From NCBI RefSeq assembly GCF_000712035.1, contig NZ_JONV01000007.1:360042-424041 (forward strand): DNA of 64,000 nucleotides, read 5' to 3'. Positions within the stretch are counted from its first letter, which is position 1. Each line of letters starts with the position of its first letter. The stretch comes from Salinicoccus luteus DSM 17002. Lineage in GTDB: Bacteria; Bacillota; Bacilli; Staphylococcales; Salinicoccaceae. A model generated the notes under the pieces. It was not told where the DNA came from. It ran no database searches and saw only the letters and a list, made by a program, of their open reading frames with translations. Positions 17,426 through 28,929 of the stretch are shown here, in pieces. Both the position numbers and the translations under genes were made by a program.

Positions 17426-20400
17426 TTATTCTTCTATCAATACTTCTTCCTTCTCGACTGCCTCTGTGCTTTTCGCTACGTCAATTTCAACATCGCGATA
17501 CTTCGGCATGCCTGTTCCCGCAGGAATCAGCTTACCGATGATGACGTTCTCCTTGAGACCGAGAAGTTCATCGCGTTTTCCTTTGATTGCAGCATCTGTA
17601 AGCACTCTTGTTGTTTCCTGGAAGCTGGCTGCAGAAAGGAAGCTTTCTGTTTCAAGGGATGCTTTCGTGATTCCGAGCAGTACCGGTTTCGCCGTTGCAG
17701 GACGCTTGCGCTTCTTGAAGATTTCCTTGTTCGCATCCGTAAATGCATGGATGTCGACAAGGGCTCCTGGAAGAAGCGTCGTGTCTCCAGCATCGATGAT
17801 CCTTACTTTTCTGAGCATCTGCCTTACCATGACCTCGACGTGCTTATCGTCGATTTCAACACCCTGCATACGGTATACCTTCTGTACTTCTTTAAGCAGG
17901 TATTCCTGTGTACGGTTCAGGCCCGCCACCGCAAGGAGTTCCTTCGGTTCGATCGAACCTTCCGTAAGGATCTGGCCAGGCTCGATCTGCTCGCCCACTT
18001 CCACAAGCAGGCGTGCTGTCGCTGGTGCTGTGTAGGTCTTCGTCTCCTGCTCGCCTTTGATCTTGATCTCCTGCTGACGGTCCTTGACGACTTCGATGTC
18101 CGTAACGGCACCACGAATTTCTGAAATCATCGCCTGACCTTTTGGATTACGCGCTTCAAAGAGCTCCTGGATACGCGGGAGACCCTGGGTAATATCGCTT
18201 CCGGCCACCCCACCCGTGTGGAATGTACGCATTGTAAGCTGTGTACCCGGCTCGCCGATGGACTGGGCAGCGATTGTACCGACTGCTTCGCCCACTTCGA
18301 CTTTTTCACCTGTTGCCAGGTTCTTTCCGTAGCAGCGTTCACAAACACCATGGCGGGTGTTGCATGTGAAGGCGGAACGGATGTACATCTCTTCGATGCC
18401 GCTGTTTACGATTTCCTTCGCAAGTTCTGTAGTGATGAGTTCGTTTGAATGGACGAGGATTTCTTTCGTCTCAGGATGTCTAACCGTTTCTTTCGAATAG
18501 CGCCCTTCCAGACGGTCGATGAACGGTTCGATGAGCTCGGATCCTTCTGTCAATGCAGAAACAAGGAGTCCTTTGTCCGTACCACAGTCGTCATCACGTA
18601 CGATGACATCCTGCGCCACGTCGACAAGTCTTCTTGTGAGGTAGCCGGAGTCGGCCGTCTTGAGTGCTGTATCGGCAAGACCTTTACGCGCACCGTGTGT
18701 AGAAATGAAGTACTCGAGTACTGTCAGGCCTTCACGGAAGCTCGACTTGATCGGCAGTTCGATGATCTGTCCGGACGGGTTGGCCATGAGTCCACGCATA
18801 CCAGCAAGCTGGGTGAAGTTGGACGCATTACCACGAGCGCCGGAATCACTCATCATGAAGATCGGGTTCAGACGGTGGAGTGACGCCATCAGACGTTCCT
18901 GGATGACATCCTTCGCACGTGTCCACAGTTCGATGACTGCACCATAGCGTTCCTCTTCAGTGATCAGACCGCGTGCAAACTGCTTCTGCACTTTTTCGAC
19001 CTTCTCTTCCGTATCGTCGATGATCTGCTGTTTGTCCGGCAGAACCACGATGTCGGATACACCCACTGTGATACCGGCTTTGGAAGAATATTTGAAGCCG
19101 AGGTCCTTCATGAGGTCGAGCATTACGGACGTTTCTGTAATGTGGAACTTGTTGAACACTTCAGCGATGATCTGTCCCAGGTACTTCTTGTTGAAAGGTT
19201 CCACAATCGGCGTGTCCTTGAACTTCTCTGCAAGTCCGCCTTCGCCAAGCTCGGACACTGCAACGAAGTAGCGGTCCGGTGTCTTCTCCTCAAGGTTCTC
19301 CCTGGTCGGTTCATTGAGGTACGGGAAGGACGGCGGCATGATTTCATTGAAGATGACCTTGCCTGCTGTCGTCATCAGAATCTTGCCTTTATTCTCTTCG
19401 GAGACTTTTTCACTCTCCATGGAGCCTGTGTGCAGTCCGATGCGTGTATGGAGCTGGACGTAGCCGTTCTGGTAGGCCATAACGACTTCGTTCGCGTCCT
19501 TGAAGATGTGCCCTTCACGCTTCGTATTCTCCCTCTCGAGGGTGAGGTAGTAGTTGCCGAGCACCATATCCTGTGATGGTGTAACAACCGGTTTCCCATC
19601 CTTCGGATTGAGGATGTTCTGTGCAGCGAGCATCAGCATGCGCGCTTCCGCCTGCGCCTCTTTGGAGAGCGGTACGTGTACCGCCATCTGGTCTCCATCA
19701 AAGTCGGCATTGTACGCTGTCGTTACAAGCGGATGCAGACGGATGGCGCGGCCTTCGACAAGCGTCGCCTCAAAGGCCTGGATGCCCAGACGGTGGAGCG
19801 TCGGTGCACGGTTGAGGAGCACAGGGTGTTCTTTGATGACATCTTCAAGAACATCCCATACATCATCTTCCATACGCTCGATCTTGCCTTTGGCATTCTT
19901 GATGTTTGTTGCCATTTCACGTTCCACAAGCTCTTTCATGATGAACGGTTTGAAGAGTTCGAGTGCCATTTCCTTAGGCAGGCCACATTGATACATCTTC
20001 AGGCTTGGTCCTACAACGATTACGGAACGACCTGAATAGTCGACACGTTTACCGAGAAGGTTCTGACGGAAACGGCCCTGCTTACCTTTGAGCATATGGG
20101 ACAGTGACTTGAGCGGACGGTTCCCCGGTCCTGTCACTGGACGGCCACGACGGCCATTGTCGATCAGGGCGTCCACCGCCTCCTGGAGCATGCGCTTCTC
20201 GTTCTGGACGATGATTCCAGGCGCGCCAAGATCCAACAGGCGCTTCAGGCGGTTGTTGCGGTTGATTACACGACGATAGAGATCATTCAGATCACTTGTC
20301 GCAAAACGGCCGCCATCAAGCTGTACCATCGGACGGATTTCCGGTGGGATAATCGGCAGGACATCCAGGATCATCCAGGATGGATCATTGCCGGAGCTGC

Positions 20401-21049
20401 GGAATGATTCAACGACTTCAAGGCGTTTGATCGCCCTTGTCAGCCGCTGTCCGGTAGCTGTCTCCAGCTCTTTCCTCAGCGCTTCAAGCTCTTCCTCAAG
20501 ATTGACATCCATAAGGAGTTCCTTGATCGCTTCAGCACCCATCTTGGCTGTGAACGTATTGCCGTGCTTGTCGTAGTACTCCCTGTACTCGCGTTCAGTA
20601 AGGAGCTGTTTCGGCTCGAGTCCTGTGGACCCCGGCTTGATCACTGCGTAGGAAGCAAAATAGATGACTTCCTCCAGTGAGCGCGGTGACATGTCAAGGA
20701 GCAGTCCCATTCTGGATGGGATTCCCTTGAAGTACCAGATGTGGGAGACAGGGGCAGCAAGTTCGATGTGCCCCATCCTTTCCCGTCGTACTTTGGAACG
20801 TGTCACTTCCACTCCACAGCGGTCACAGACCATACCTTTATATCTTACACGCTTATATTTCCCACAGCTGCACTCCCAGTCCTTGGTAGGACCGAAGATC
20901 TTTTCACAGAACAGACCGTCCCTTTCAGGCTTCAGTGTCCTGTAGTTGATCGTTTCAGGCTTCTTCACTTCACCAAAGGACCATGAGCGGATCTTCTCTG
21001 ATGAAGCCAGACCTATTTTCATATATTGAAATCTATTTACATCTATCAA
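17426..21049 (-). CDS. rpoC: RNA polymerase subunit beta'
   Basis: 1207 aa. The N-terminal zinc site CSCG-X15-CDRCG is near 60-80 and the catalytic loop NADFDGDQM near 450 carries the three Mg2+-binding aspartates. A second Cys cluster near 805-890 ([16 protein letters not shown]) is present. The start is TTG at 21049 with GGGAGG eight bases upstream, as often found for rpoC in this family. It follows rpoB by 37 bp. It pairs with rpoB to form the catalytic core of transcription. Confidence 0.99.
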   Translation of the reverse strand: MIDVNRFQYMKIGLASSEKIRSWSFGEVKKPETINYRTLKPERDGLFCEKIFGPTKDWECSCGKYKRVRYKGMVCDRCGVEVTRSKVRRERMGHIELAAPVSHIWYFKGIPSRMGLLLDMSPRSLEEVIYFASYAVIKPGSTGLEPKQLLTEREYREYYDKHGNTFTAKMGAEAIKELLMDVNLEEELEALRKELETATGQRLTRAIKRLEVVESFRSSGNDPSWMILDVLPIIPPEIRPMVQLDGGRFATSDLNDLYRRVINRNNRLKRLLDLGAPGIIVQNEKRMLQEAVDALIDNGRRGRPVTGPGNRPLKSLSHMLKGKQGRFRQNLLGKRVDYSGRSVIVVGPSLKMYQCGLPKEMALELFKPFIMKELVEREMATNIKNAKGKIERMEDDVWDVLEDVIKEHPVLLNRAPTLHRLGIQAFEATLVEGRAIRLHPLVTTAYNADFDGDQMAVHVPLSKEAQAEARMLMLAAQNILNPKDGKPVVTPSQDMVLGNYYLTLERENTKREGHIFKDANEVVMAYQNGYVQLHTRIGLHTGSMESEKVSEENKGKILMTTAGKVIFNEIMPPSFPYLNEPTRENLEEKTPDRYFVAVSELGEGGLAEKFKDTPIVEPFNKKYLGQIIAEVFNKFHITETSVMLDLMKDLGFKYSSKAGITVGVSDIVVLPDKQQIIDDTEEKVEKVQKQFARGLITEEERYGAVIELWTRAKDVIQERLMASLHRLNPIFMMSDSGARGNASNFTQLAGMRGLMANPSGQIIELPIKSSFREGLTVLEYFISTHGARKGLADTALKTADSGYLTRRLVDVAQDVIVRDDDCGTDKGLLVSALTEGSELIEPFIDRLEGRYSKETVRHPETKEILVHSNELITTELAKEIVNSGIEEMYIRSAFTCNTRHGVCERCYGKNLATGEKVEVGEAVGTIAAQSIGEPGTQLTMRTFHTGGVAGSDITQGLPRIQELFEARNPKGQAMISEIRGAVTDIEVVKDRQQEIKIKGEQETKTYTAPATARLLVEVGEQIEPGQILTEGSIEPKELLAVAGLNRTQEYLLKEVQKVYRMQGVEIDDKHVEVMVRQMLRKVRIIDAGDTTLLPGALVDIHAFTDANKEIFKKRKRPATAKPVLLGITKASLETESFLSAASFQETTRVLTDAAIKGKRDELLGLKENVIIGKLIPAGTGMPKYRDVEIDVAKSTEAVEKEEVLIEE

Positions 21050-21086
21050 TGAGCTTTCCTCCCTAAAGTTTTATCAAGCTCAATCA

Positions 21087-24000
21087 TCATTCAGTGACAT
21101 CTTCAGTTGCAGCGCTTGTCTTCTCGCTCAAATTCATCTGATTGGATGCATCATCCTCTTCAGTATCACGCATCTCGACTTCTTCGTCCTGATCATCGAG
21201 GATGTTGACATCGAGGCCAAGACTCTGGAGTTCCTTCATCAGTACACGGAATGATTCAGGGACACCAGGTTTAGGGACATTTTCACCTTTCACAATCGCT
21301 TCGTAAGTCTTCACACGCCCTACAGTATCATCCGACTTGACCGTCAGGATTTCCTGGAGGGTATACGCGGCACCATAGGCTTCCAGCGCCCATACTTCCA
21401 TCTCCCCGAAACGCTGGCCACCGAATTGGGCTTTACCACCGAGCGGCTGCTGTGTGACGAGGGAATATGGTCCGGTGCTTCTTGCGTGAAGCTTGTCATC
21501 GACCATGTGGGCAAGTTTGAGCATGTACATGACACCCACGGAGATACGGCTTTCAAACGGATCGCCTGTACGTCCATCGTAGAGCACCGTCTTGCCATCA
21601 CGTGCAAGGCCGGCTTCCGCCATCGTATCCCACACGTCTTCTTCGTTGGCACCATCGAATACCGGTGACGCCATCTTCAGACCCATCGCACGGGCCGCCA
21701 TGCCAAGGTGGAGTTCAAGCACCTGTCCGATGTTCATACGGGAAGGTACCCCAAGCGGGTTGAGCATGATGTCGATTGGCGTGCCGTCAGGCATATAAGG
21801 CATGTCCTCTTCCGGAAGAATTCTGGAGATTACACCCTTGTTTCCGTGACGTCCACACATCTTGTCCCCTACGCTGATCTTACGCTTCTGGACGATGTAG
21901 ACACGCACGAGCTGGTTGACACCCGGGGACAGCTCATCGCCATCTTCACGGTTGAACACTTTGACATCAAGGACGATGCCGCCGGCACCGTGCGGTACAC
22001 GCAGTGAAGTATCGCGGACTTCACGTGCCTTCTCACCGAATATCGCATGCAGGAGGCGTTCTTCCGCCGTCAGCTCCGTAACACCTTTCGGCGTCACTTT
22101 ACCGACGAGGATGTCGCCATCCTTGACTTCTGCGCCAATGTGGACGATGCCACGGTCATCGAGCTTCTTGAGTGCATTGTCGGAAACGTTCGGAATATCC
22201 CTCGTGATCTCTTCAGGTCCGAGTTTCGTATCCCTGGATTCGGACTCATACTCTTCGATATGGATGGATGTATAGACATCATCTTTGACAAGGCGTTCAC
22301 TCATGATTACGGCATCCTCATAGTTGTAGCCGTCCCATGTCATGAAGCCGACGACGACATTCTGTCCAAGTGCCATCTCACCGTTATCCATGGATGGTCC
22401 ATCTGCAAGGATTTCACCCTTCGTCACCACATCGCCTTTTGAAACGATCGGCTTCTGGTTGTAGCAGGTACCGGAGTTGGAACGGATGAACTTGGAAAGT
22501 CTGTAGATATCCTTCTCCGTTTCGATCTCCTTGCCATTCTCCTCCTCGATGCGGCGGATATGGATCTCTTTCGCTTCTACGTGCTCCACACGGCCCTTAT
22601 AGCGTGCAACTACTGCAGCACCGGAGTCGCGGGCAGCCACGTGTTCCATGCCTGTACCGATATCAGGAGATTGCGGAATGAGGAGCGGTACTGCCTGACG
22701 CTGCATGTTCGCGCCCATCAATGCACGGTTGGAGTCGTCATTTTCAAGGAATGGGATACATGCTGTCGCTGCGGAAACAACCTGCTTCGGAGAAACATCC
22801 ATGTAGTCCATGCGCTCTCTTGCCATTTTTGTATTGTTGCCGCGGAAGCGGCATACGATTTCATCTCTGACGAAAGATCCGTCTTCATTCAGCAGGGCGT
22901 TGGCCTGGGCCACGACGTAGCTGTCTTCTTCATCGGCAGTAAGGTAGTCGATCTGACCCGTTACACGGTTTGTTTCCGGATCCACTCTTCTGTATGGCGT
23001 TTCGATGAAGCCGAATTCATTCACTCTGGCAAAACTGGAGAGTGAGTTGATCAGACCGATGTTCGGCCCCTCCGGAGTCTCGATCGGGCACATGCGGCCG
23101 TAGTGGGAATAGTGTACGTCCCGCACTTCCATGCCGGCACGTTCACGCGTCAGACCACCGGGTCCAAGCGCAGATAGACGTCTCTTGTGCGTCAGTTCTG
23201 CAAGGGGGTTTGTCTGGTCCATGAACTGTGATAGCTGGGAGCTGCCGAAGAACTCTTTTATGGAGGCAATCACAGGACGGATATTGATGAGCTGCTGCGG
23301 TGTGATGGACTCTGTGTCCTGGATCGACATACGCTCCCTCACTACACGTTCCATACGGGAAAGACCGATTCTGAACTGGTTCTGCAGCAGTTCGCCGACA
23401 GAACGCAGACGACGGTTTCCAAGGTGGTCGATATCATCCGTATGCCCAACACCTTCGATCAGGTTGAAGAAATAGCTCATGGAGGCAATGATGTCGGATG
23501 GTGTAATGGATTTCACTTCCACATCAGGGAAGGCATTACCGATGACTGTCGTTGTGCCTTCTTCCTGGTTTGGCGCCTCCACTTTGATGGACTGGATTTC
23601 AATCGGTTCATCCAGAAGTCCATTTTCCAGGCGGAATGTTTCAAGGTTCGCATTGGCTTCAAGCACATCCATGATGCTGTCCAATGTGCGTCTGTCGACC
23701 GTCGTACCTGTTTCTGCTACGATTTCGCCTGTTTCCTTATCCACGATAGGTTCTGCGAGCACTTGATTGAACAAGCGGTTCTTGAGGTGCAGTTTCTTAT
23801 TCATCTTGTAGCGTCCAACACTCGCGAGATCGTAACGCTTCGGATCAAAGAACCGTGAGTAGAGGAGATTTCTGGCGTTCTCAACTGTCGGCGGTTCGCC
23901 TGGGCGAAGTCGTTCGTATATTTCTAGGAGTGCCTGATCCACTGTTTCTGTCGTATCCTTCTCCAGTGTGTTTCTGAGATGTTCACTGTCACCGAGGAGG

Positions 24001-24623
24001 TTTATCATTTCCTGGTCTGTAGAGAATCCGAGCGCCCTGAGCAGTACCGTCATCGGCAGCTTGCGCGTACGGTCTATTCTTACGTAAACTATATCTTTAG
24101 CATCGATTTCGTATTCAAGCCATGCACCACGGTTGGGAATCACCGTCGCTCCAAAGCTGGCTTTGCCGTTTTTGTCCATTTTTTCCGAATAGTATACGGA
24201 TGGACTTCTGACAAGCTGGGATACGATTACGCGCTCTGCGCCATTGATAATGAAAGTACCTGTATCCGTCATCAGTGGGAAGTCACCCATGAATACTTCC
24301 TGTTCCTTGACTTCGCCCGTTTCTTTGATGACAAGGCGTACTTTTACACGCAACGGTGCAGAATATGTTGCATCATGGTTCTTTGCCTCTTCCTCATCGT
24401 ACTTGGGTTCGCCAAGCTTGTAGTCCACAAATTCCAATGACATGTTTCCAGTGAAGTCCTCAACCGGTGAAATGTCCTTGAACATTTCGATCAGGCCCGT
24501 CTGCAGGAACCATTCATAGGATTTCGTCTGGATTTCGATCAGGTTCGGCAAATCCAATTTCTCTTCGATACGTGCATAGCTTCTGCGTTTAGCGTGTCTT
24601 CCATATTGAATCAATTGACTCAT
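21087..24623 (-). CDS. rpoB: RNA polymerase subunit beta
   Basis: 1178 aa. The rifampicin region [20 protein letters not shown] and following [10 protein letters not shown] is intact and of the sensitive type. The C-terminal [22 protein letters not shown] block interacts with beta'. I chose ATG 24623 because AGGGGTG lies nine bases before it; GTG 24635 has no spacing. The acidic C-terminal tail is typical of Firmicutes. A near-consensus promoter at 24811-24839 gives a leader of about 180 bases. Confidence 0.99.
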   Translation of the reverse strand: MSQLIQYGRHAKRRSYARIEEKLDLPNLIEIQTKSYEWFLQTGLIEMFKDISPVEDFTGNMSLEFVDYKLGEPKYDEEEAKNHDATYSAPLRVKVRLVIKETGEVKEQEVFMGDFPLMTDTGTFIINGAERVIVSQLVRSPSVYYSEKMDKNGKASFGATVIPNRGAWLEYEIDAKDIVYVRIDRTRKLPMTVLLRALGFSTDQEMINLLGDSEHLRNTLEKDTTETVDQALLEIYERLRPGEPPTVENARNLLYSRFFDPKRYDLASVGRYKMNKKLHLKNRLFNQVLAEPIVDKETGEIVAETGTTVDRRTLDSIMDVLEANANLETFRLENGLLDEPIEIQSIKVEAPNQEEGTTTVIGNAFPDVEVKSITPSDIIASMSYFFNLIEGVGHTDDIDHLGNRRLRSVGELLQNQFRIGLSRMERVVRERMSIQDTESITPQQLINIRPVIASIKEFFGSSQLSQFMDQTNPLAELTHKRRLSALGPGGLTRERAGMEVRDVHYSHYGRMCPIETPEGPNIGLINSLSSFARVNEFGFIETPYRRVDPETNRVTGQIDYLTADEEDSYVVAQANALLNEDGSFVRDEIVCRFRGNNTKMARERMDYMDVSPKQVVSAATACIPFLENDDSNRALMGANMQRQAVPLLIPQSPDIGTGMEHVAARDSGAAVVARYKGRVEHVEAKEIHIRRIEEENGKEIETEKDIYRLSKFIRSNSGTCYNQKPIVSKGDVVTKGEILADGPSMDNGEMALGQNVVVGFMTWDGYNYEDAVIMSERLVKDDVYTSIHIEEYESESRDTKLGPEEITRDIPNVSDNALKKLDDRGIVHIGAEVKDGDILVGKVTPKGVTELTAEERLLHAIFGEKAREVRDTSLRVPHGAGGIVLDVKVFNREDGDELSPGVNQLVRVYIVQKRKISVGDKMCGRHGNKGVISRILPEEDMPYMPDGTPIDIMLNPLGVPSRMNIGQVLELHLGMAARAMGLKMASPVFDGANEEDVWDTMAEAGLARDGKTVLYDGRTGDPFESRISVGVMYMLKLAHMVDDKLHARSTGPYSLVTQQPLGGKAQFGGQRFGEMEVWALEAYGAAYTLQEILTVKSDDTVGRVKTYEAIVKGENVPKPGVPESFRVLMKELQSLGLDVNILDDQDEEVEMRDTEEDDASNQMNLSEKTSAATEDVTE

Positions 24624-24810
24624 CGACAGATTCACCCCTAATAAAAATTACGTAAAACATTCACCGAAGCAGTTAAACAGTTAATAAGACAAAAAGAAAA
24701 CGGAATCGTGACCAACCCCATTTTCTATTTATTAACAATATTTAATACGCTCCATCCAATCAGTGCTCAAAAAGTGCATACTGATTGACATTATATTTTT
24801 ACATTCTATA

Positions 24811-24839
24811 ACTATACCACAGAAAATTTGTCAAGTCAA
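24811..24839 (-). promoter_or_regulatory. Sigma-A promoter(s) of rpoBC
   Basis: TTGACT (24839-24834), 17 bases, TATAGT (24816-24811). A second overlapping set, TTGACA (24834-24829), 18 bases, TATAGA, is also readable. The leader to rpoB is AT-rich with no clear terminator. Confidence 0.75.
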
Positions 24840-24850
24840 ATATCGCTCTT

Positions 24851-25453
24851 TTATATTTTTATGCCCTTGAGCACATAATAGCCCTTGTCTTTGACGACAA
24901 CTTCCGAGTTTCCAAAAAGCACCTCAACCGCTTTTCTGTATGACGGCATACCCTGCTTCTTCTGAACGACCATATAGAAGGCGCCCTCCGCCGCAAGCTT
25001 CCTATGGGCATCCTCGATCATTTCCATTACCACCGGTTTCCCTGCACGGAACGGGGGGTTCGTCACATAGAGTGACGGGCGCTCCGGGAGTGCCATCGCA
25101 TCATATTCCGTCCGGCTCAGTACTTCCGCCTCGACACCGTTGTATTCTGCATTCTCTCCACACAGCACAAGTGCATCGGTGTTCACCTCGACCATGATCG
25201 GCTTTGCCCCGAGCACCTCCCCAAGAACAGTTCCAATCGGCCCGTAGCCTGCACCCATATCTATGAAGGCGCCGCCTTCAGGCAGATCGCAATCACTGAC
25301 GACGGCATCAATCAGGACTGAGGATCCGTAGTCGATCCGGTCTCTTGAAAAGACGCCGCGATCCGTCCTGAAGCGGTAGATCCTATCCTTATATTTGATT
25401 TCGATTTCCCTATATTCATGTTCTGTATTATCTCCAGTGAAATAATGGCTCAT
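24851..25453 (-). CDS. RsmC/YbxB-like class I SAM-dependent methyltransferase
   Basis: 200 aa. The SAM-binding motif DMGAGYGPIG is near 65-74 and the N6-adenine/guanine methylase motif NPPF is near 131-134. This family methylates a guanine in 16S rRNA (RsmC, G1207); that specificity is assumed by family and by its conserved place between rplL and rpoB. The start at 25453 has AGGAG seven bases upstream. It lies after a hairpin terminator following rplL, so expression probably comes from read-through. Confidence 0.85.
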   Translation of the reverse strand: MSHYFTGDNTEHEYREIEIKYKDRIYRFRTDRGVFSRDRIDYGSSVLIDAVVSDCDLPEGGAFIDMGAGYGPIGTVLGEVLGAKPIMVEVNTDALVLCGENAEYNGVEAEVLSRTEYDAMALPERPSLYVTNPPFRAGKPVVMEMIEDAHRKLAAEGAFYMVVQKKQGMPSYRKAVEVLFGNSEVVVKDKGYYVLKGIKI

Positions 25454-25489
25454 GATACCACTCCTATGTAATAAGGCACTTGCATAAGA

Positions 25490-25534
25490 CAATAAAGAGG
25501 CTCATTTAAACAATAGATGTTTAAGATGAGCCTC
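25490..25534 (-). terminator. Terminator after rplL
   Basis: GAGGCTCAT and ATGAGCCTC, extended by TTAAAC/GTTTAA, form a long stem. On the minus strand it ends in CTTTATTGT, a weak T-tract that could allow read-through into the methyltransferase gene and rpoB. Confidence 0.75.
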
Positions 25535-25552
25535 CAAGTGTTTACACAAAAA

Positions 25553-25918
25553 TTATTTAAGTTCTACGCCAGCGCCAACTTCTTCAAGCTGGGATTTGAG
25601 TTCTTCAGCTTCTTCTTTGGAAAGGCCTTCTTTGACAACTTTAGGTGCGCCGTCAACGACTGCTTTCGCTTCTTTGAGTCCAAGACCAGTTGCTTCACGA
25701 ACAACTTTGATGACTTTGATTTTGGAAGATCCAGCGTCTGTGAGTTCAACGTCGAATTCAGTCTGCTCTTCAGCAGCTGCTTCTCCGCCGCCTGCGCCTG
25801 CTGCTGCTACTGGAGCTGCAGCTGTTACGCCAAATTCTTCTTCAATTGCTTTAACAAGGTCGTTAAGTTCAAGTACGGACATTTCTTTGATTGCTTCAAT
25901 GATTTGTTCTTGAGACAT
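25553..25918 (-). CDS. rplL: 50S ribosomal protein L7/L12
   Basis: 121 aa. It forms the flexible ribosomal stalk that recruits translation GTPases. The N-terminal dimerisation helix is residues 1-30, an Ala/Gly-rich hinge is near 33-50, and the C-terminal domain begins FDVEL near 55 with [10 protein letters not shown]. It is 31 bp after rplJ and shares its promoter and L10 leader. Confidence 0.99.
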   Translation of the reverse strand: MSQEQIIEAIKEMSVLELNDLVKAIEEEFGVTAAAPVAAAGAGGGEAAAEEQTEFDVELTDAGSSKIKVIKVVREATGLGLKEAKAVVDGAPKVVKEGLSKEEAEELKSQLEEVGAGVELK

Positions 25919-25949
25919 TATAATTCCTCCGTTTTTTTAATAGATTGGT

Positions 25950-26450
25950 TTAAGCTTCTTCGTTCTCTTTCTCTTCACCGACTGCTTTAACTGCATAGGC
26001 GAAGTTGCGTACTGGAGCCTGGAGTACAGAAAGCAGCATGGAAACAAGGCCTTCTTTGCCTGGAAGCGTTGCAATCGCCTTGACATCTTCTGCCGGCGTG
26101 AACGTTCCTTCGATGATGCCTGCTTTGATTTCCAAAGCTTCGTGTTCCTTGGCGAAATTGTTGATGATCTTCGCTGGCGCGATTACATCTTCGTTGGAAA
26201 ATGCAAGCGCATTTGGGCCAGTGAGGAACTCATTGATTTCAGTAAGTTCAGCCTGTTCAGCTGCACGGCGTGTCATCGTGTTTTTGTAGACTTTGAACTC
26301 GACGCCTGCTTCACGAAGCTGTTTGCGCAGTTCGGTCATTTCAGATACAGACAGGCCACGGTAGTCTACAAGCACTGTAGATACAGAGTTCTTGAGCTGA
26401 TCGGAAATGACATCTACGTGCTGCTTTTTAGCTTCAATCACATTTGACAT
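25950..26450 (-). CDS. rplJ: 50S ribosomal protein L10
   Basis: 166 aa. It anchors the L12 dimers to 23S rRNA. The start is set at 26450 (MSNVIEAKK) with GGAGGTG six bases upstream, dropping a 21-codon upstream extension that runs into the leader. LVDYRGLSV near 28-36 is the family signature. L10 in complex with L12 normally represses its own mRNA through the L10 leader at 26488-26604. Confidence 0.98.
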   Translation of the reverse strand: MSNVIEAKKQHVDVISDQLKNSVSTVLVDYRGLSVSEMTELRKQLREAGVEFKVYKNTMTRRAAEQAELTEINEFLTGPNALAFSNEDVIAPAKIINNFAKEHEALEIKAGIIEGTFTPAEDVKAIATLPGKEGLVSMLLSVLQAPVRNFAYAVKAVGEEKENEEA

Positions 26451-26487
26451 AGTTACACCTCCATAATTTTTGTGTATCCGGTGCATT

Positions 26488-26604
26488 AAAAAAGCACCTT
26501 TTACCCACGGCAAAAAGTGCTTGAATATTCAATATGAATTCAAGTCGTCATCATTTGCCTCGGTAGGATCGGGTTTTAAGCACAGGGTGCTCCTACTGTC
26601 TTAG
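26488..26604 (-). promoter_or_regulatory. L10 ribosomal-protein leader with attenuator
   Basis: The leader between the rplJ promoter and gene contains GACAGUAGGAGCACCC, the kink-turn-like L10-binding type region, and ends in a terminator: GCACUUUU pairs with AAAAGGUGC, then six Us (26520-26488). Position, order and sequence match the L10 leader family of Firmicutes. Confidence 0.85.
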
Positions 26605-26626
26605 GGAATATTAAAATACAACTGCA

Positions 26627-26655
26627 ACTATACACAATACAGCTGCAGTTGTCAA
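26627..26655 (-). promoter_or_regulatory. Sigma-A promoter of rplJ-rplL, embedded in an inverted repeat
   Basis: TTGACA (26655-26650), 17 bases, TATAGT (26632-26627). CAACTGCA (26651-26644) and TGCAGTTG (26626-26619) flank most of it, giving an 11-pair stem in RNA read through from rplA, followed by TATTTTAAT. The same bases may end rplKA transcripts and start rplJL ones. Confidence 0.8.
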
Positions 26656-26676
26656 TATCCAATCTGGTATTGAAAT

Positions 26677-27372
26677 CTAGATTCTCACTTCGTTCAGATC
26701 AACTTTGACACCAGGTCCCATTGTTGAAGACAGTGCCACGGATTTGAAGTAAGTACCTTTGGAAGAAGCCGGTTTCGCTTTTACGAGTGCATCGTAAACT
26801 GCTCTGAAGTTGTCGGCGAGCTTCTCTTCATCGAAGGAAACCTTGCCGATCGCTGCATGCACGATACCTGATTTCTCCGCACGGTATTCAACTTTACCTG
26901 CTTTGATCTCTTCAACGGCTTTAGTAACATCCATGGTTACTGTACCTGTTTTAGGGTTTGGCATGAGACCTTTTGGTCCGAGCACACGGCCGAGCTTGCC
27001 GACCTCACCCATCATGTCCGGTGTAGCTACGATGACGTCGAAATCGAACCATCCATTATTGATCTTCTGGATGTAGTCCTGTTCCCCTACGTAGTCTGCA
27101 CCTGCTGCTTCTGCTTCTTTCGCCTTGTCGCCTTTAGCGAATACCAATACACGCTGTGACTTGCCAGTACCGTGCGGCAGTACGATTGCTCCACGGATCT
27201 GCTGATCGTTTTTACGCGTATCAATACCCAGGCGGAATGCTACTTCTACAGAAGCATCGAAGTTTACAGTGCTTGTCTCTTTGGCAAGTTTGACTGCTTC
27301 TTCTACGCTGTAAGACGTATTTTGATCAAACTTCTCGAGAGCAGCCTGATACTTTTTACTTCTCTTAGCCAT
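26677..27372 (-). CDS. rplA: 50S ribosomal protein L1
   Basis: 231 aa. It binds 23S rRNA at the L1 stalk, which moves with the E-site tRNA, and often represses its own operon by binding the mRNA leader. The signature [14 protein letters not shown] is near 68-81 and [10 protein letters not shown] near 109-118. It lies 77 bp after rplK on the same strand. Confidence 0.98.
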   Translation of the reverse strand: MAKRSKKYQAALEKFDQNTSYSVEEAVKLAKETSTVNFDASVEVAFRLGIDTRKNDQQIRGAIVLPHGTGKSQRVLVFAKGDKAKEAEAAGADYVGEQDYIQKINNGWFDFDVIVATPDMMGEVGKLGRVLGPKGLMPNPKTGTVTMDVTKAVEEIKAGKVEYRAEKSGIVHAAIGKVSFDEEKLADNFRAVYDALVKAKPASSKGTYFKSVALSSTMGPGVKVDLNEVRI

Positions 27373-27449
27373 TACTATTCCTCCTTGTGGTTATAGCGGG
27401 TAATCCTCCCACGTTTGTATTAATACTTTAATCTTATGGTCAATTCAAA

Positions 27450-27875
27450 TTATTTTTCTACAGTGAAGCCCATGCTTCTTGCTGTACCTTCGACCATACG
27501 CATAGCCGCTTCCACGTCTGCTGCATTAAGGTCTTCCAATTTAGTTTCAGCAATTTCACGTACTTGCGCTTCAGTTACTGTCGCCACTTTGTCCTTGTTC
27601 GGCTCGCCTGAACCTTTTTCGACATTTGCAGCTTTCTTCAGAAGAACGGCTGCTGGTGGAGTCTTCGTAATGAATGTGAAAGAACGGTCCTCGAATACGG
27701 AAATTTCAACCGGAATGATGAGACCCGCCTGCTCCTGTGTACGTGCATTGAATTCTTTACAGAATCCCATGATGTTTACGCCCGCTTGACCTAGTGCCGG
27801 ACCTACCGGTGGTGCTGGGTTCGCTTTACCTGCAGGAATCTGCAATTTTACTACGTTGATTACTTTTTTAGCCAC
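27450..27875 (-). CDS. rplK: 50S ribosomal protein L11
   Basis: 141 aa. It binds the GTPase centre of 23S rRNA and is needed for RelA-type stringent sensing. The sequence runs from [15 protein letters not shown] to [10 protein letters not shown]. The start is GTG at 27875, eight bases after GAGGAGG; an earlier in-frame GTG overlaps the ribosome site. It is separated from nusG by a terminator-like hairpin and a GTGGG...CCAC leader. Confidence 0.97.
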   Translation of the reverse strand: MAKKVINVVKLQIPAGKANPAPPVGPALGQAGVNIMGFCKEFNARTQEQAGLIIPVEISVFEDRSFTFITKTPPAAVLLKKAANVEKGSGEPNKDKVATVTEAQVREIAETKLEDLNAADVEAAMRMVEGTARSMGFTVEK

Positions 27876-27943
27876 GATGTGCACCTCCTCGTTATCGTGA
27901 TGTGGTCATAGGATGTCAGTTTTCACCCTCCCACTCGCATCAT

Positions 27944-27974
27944 AAAAAAAGATGGCCGAACAAAATTCGACCAT
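27944..27974 (-). terminator. Terminator between nusG and rplK
   Basis: AUGGUCGAA, loop UUUUG, UUCGGCCAU form nine pairs, followed on the minus strand by C and seven Ts. No clear promoter follows before rplK, so it may act as an attenuator rather than a full stop. Confidence 0.8.
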
Positions 27975-28014
27975 GACAATATACCATTATTCCATTGAAA
28001 ACACAAGTCACTTA

Positions 28015-28554
28015 TTACAATTTCTCGATTTGGTCGAATTCAACTTCCACAGGTGTGTCCCGGCCGAACATCTCCACGAGTACCGTGAGCTTGTAGTGCT
28101 CCTCATCGATTGAACGGATTTCCCCGGTCTGGTTCTTGAACGGTCCATCAACGATATTGACGGATTCCCCGACTTCAACTTCGAAGTCGATTGTACGTTC
28201 TGACATCCCCATGGATTTCAGGATGAATTTGACTTCCTCCGGCAGCAGCGGGTTCGGCTTGCTGCCTGCACCCTGGGAGCCGACAAAACCGGTGACGCCA
28301 GGCGTGTTCCGTACGATGTACCAGGATTCATCGGTCATGACCAGCTCGACCAGCACGTAGCCTGGGAAGGTCTTCTTCATCGCAGTCTTTCGCTTGCCGT
28401 CCTTGACGGTCGTCTCTTCCTCTTCAGGAATGATGACCCGGAAGATCTGATCCTGCATATTCATCGATTCAAGGCGCGCCTCGAGATTTGCTTTTACTTT
28501 ATTTTCATATCCGGAATAGGTGTGCACAGCATACCAGTTCTTTTCTCCAGACAT
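28015..28554 (-). CDS. nusG: Transcription termination/antitermination factor NusG
   Basis: 179 aa. The N-terminal NGN domain (WYAVHTYSGYENKV near 7-20, PGYVLVEL near 64-71) binds the RNA polymerase clamp. The C-terminal KOW domain starts near 125 (VGESVNIVDGPF). In Firmicutes NusG promotes pausing and couples transcription with ribosomes or Rho. It is 16 bp after secE. Confidence 0.98.
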   Translation of the reverse strand: MSGEKNWYAVHTYSGYENKVKANLEARLESMNMQDQIFRVIIPEEEETTVKDGKRKTAMKKTFPGYVLVELVMTDESWYIVRNTPGVTGFVGSQGAGSKPNPLLPEEVKFILKSMGMSERTIDFEVEVGESVNIVDGPFKNQTGEIRSIDEEHYKLTVLVEMFGRDTPVEVEFDQIEKL

Positions 28555-28570
28555 AGTATCTCTCCTTTAG

Positions 28571-28747
28571 TTACATTAAGTCTATGATTGCGGAGATACC
28601 CAGGTCCAGCGCATAGAAAAACGCCAGAAAGAATATCACTGTGAACATGACGACCGCAGTATAGCGCACCGTCTCCTGACCAGTCGGCCAGCTTACTTTC
28701 TTCATTTCGCTGACAACATTCTGCAAGAAGTTCTTATCATTTGCCAT
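28571..28747 (-). CDS. secE: Preprotein translocase subunit SecE
   Basis: 58 aa, the short single-helix form of Gram-positive bacteria. KKVSWPT near 16-22 is the family motif, followed by one transmembrane helix (about 29-52). It clamps SecY in the membrane. The start at 28747 has AGGAAAG upstream; the 27-codon longer frame runs back through the end of rpmG and is not used. Confidence 0.95.
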   Translation of the reverse strand: MANDKNFLQNVVSEMKKVSWPTGQETVRYTAVVMFTVIFFLAFFYALDLGISAIIDLM

Positions 28748-28766
28748 CGGTTGCTTTCCTCCTGTA

Positions 28767-28901
28767 TCAGATGGAACTCTTATGAGTCGTATGCCGGTTG
28801 CATGTCCTGCAGTATTTCTTGAGCACAAGCCGCTCTTTATGCTCGCTTTCAGTCGTGTAGTTGCGCGACCCGCATTCAGTGCATAACAATGCCACTTTCA
28901 T
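28767..28901 (-). CDS. rpmG: 50S ribosomal protein L33, zinc-ribbon form
   Basis: 44 aa, read directly from the sequence: it begins MKVALLCTECGSRNYTTES and ends HTTHKSSI. CTEC (7-10) and CRTC (31-34) give the four-cysteine zinc site of the C+ form of L33. An ATG at 28904 directly before is also possible; GAGG lies upstream. Its place between sigH and secE is the conserved one. It is a few residues shorter than the usual 47-49. Confidence 0.93.
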   Translation of the reverse strand: MKVALLCTECGSRNYTTESEHKERLVLKKYCRTCNRHTTHKSSI

Positions 28902-28929
28902 CATAAAATCCTCATTTCAATTCTAATTT

